This document shows positions 4,860-5,094 of a stretch of DNA of 5,094 nt, piece by piece. The DNA lies in NCBI GenBank assembly GCA_013696785.1, contig JACCXW010000427.1, forward strand, positions 1 to 5,094, in the 5' to 3' direction. The translations under genes were made by a program, and so were the position numbers. Source of the DNA: Geodermatophilaceae bacterium (GTDB taxonomy: Bacteria > Actinomycetota > Actinomycetes > Mycobacteriales > Geodermatophilaceae). A model generated the notes under the pieces. That model was given only the letters and a program-made list of their open reading frames with translations. It was not told the DNA's origin and ran no database searches. How positions within the stretch are numbered: the stretch's first letter is position 1; every line of letters starts with the position of its first letter.

Positions 4860-5094
4860 GAACGCTGGAGGGTTCGGCCTGGCCGGCGATCCCGAACCCG
4901 GCGGCGGCCGTCGTGCTGCCGCTGGGGTCGACCGAGCAGCACGGTCACCACCTGCCGTTCGACACCGATACGGCGGTGGCGGGCGAGCTTGCCCGCCGTG
5001 TGGTCGCGACCCGGCCGGAGCTGGTCCTGGCGCCGCCGCTGGGCTACGGCGCCAGCGGCGAGCACGAGGGATTCGCAGGCACGCTGTCGATGGG
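4856..5094 (+). CDS. Creatininase-family amidohydrolase (MftE-like), N-terminal part
   Basis: The first 79 residues of a creatininase-family metal-dependent amidohydrolase; the window end cuts the gene. The block LPLGSTEQHGHHLPFDTDT contains Glu27, His29 and Asp38, whose spacing equals that of the creatininase metal ligands Glu34, His36 and Asp45. The later LGYGASGEHEGFAGTLSMG block resembles the GASGEH..F.GT sequence of MftE, the peptidase that trims the mycofactocin precursor. Mycofactocin is an actinobacterial redox cofactor peptide, so MftE is a real possibility, but the usual neighbours (mftA-D) are not upstream, and a solo creatininase homologue is the alternative. The GTG was chosen because it overlaps the reductase TGA by three bases (GTGA), puts the conserved core at the usual distance from the N-terminus, and no Shine-Dalgarno sequence is needed if ribosomes reinitiate there. 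Confidence 0.85.
   Translation, partial: MRTLEGSAWPAIPNPAAAVVLPLGSTEQHGHHLPFDTDTAVAGELARRVVATRPELVLAPPLGYGASGEHEGFAGTLSM

Overview
The window comes from a high-GC actinomycete-like genome (Actinomycetota, genus not determinable). The evidence is the strongly GC-biased third codon positions, the use of GTG starts, and several starts with no Shine-Dalgarno sequence but a TANNNT -10 box 6-7 bases upstream, which is the leaderless arrangement common in this phylum. The protein families present (Erm(37)-like methyltransferase, MftE-like creatininase, VOC and YdeI/OmdA proteins) fit the same group.

Layout. Bases 1-1119 (+) hold the 3' part of a sulfatase gene that is broken: a one-base insertion near 43-44, an in-frame TGA at 283-285, and a Lys-to-Glu change in the second sulfatase signature. 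Converging on it are two minus-strand genes that probably form one transcription unit: ogt (2296 to 1754), a DNA-alkyl repair protein, followed by a short Erm(37)-like rRNA adenine methyltransferase (1689 to 1156). Divergent from ogt, across 45 bases, is a VOC/glyoxalase protein (2342-2707, +). A 270-base convergent gap (2708-2977) contains CACAGT repeats, a weak promoter-like pair and a large stem-loop. Next are msrA (3631 to 2978, minus), divergent from a YdeI/OmdA-family gene (3672-4265, +), an NAD(P)H-dependent FMN reductase (4299-4859, +) and the start of a creatininase/MftE-like amidohydrolase (4856-5094, +, cut by the window end) that overlaps the reductase stop codon as GTGA.

Theme. 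Several intact genes belong to families that handle chemical damage or small reactive molecules (Ogt for alkylated DNA, MsrA for oxidised methionine, VOC, flavin reductase), but most appear to be separately promoted, so this is a neighbourhood rather than a demonstrated pathway. No mobile element, CRISPR array, tRNA or rRNA is visible. The items most worth a second look are the decaying sulfatase, the stem-loop in the convergent gap that pairs fully only as plus-strand RNA, the run of leaderless promoters, the short Erm-like gene next to ogt, and the flavin reductase/creatininase coupling.
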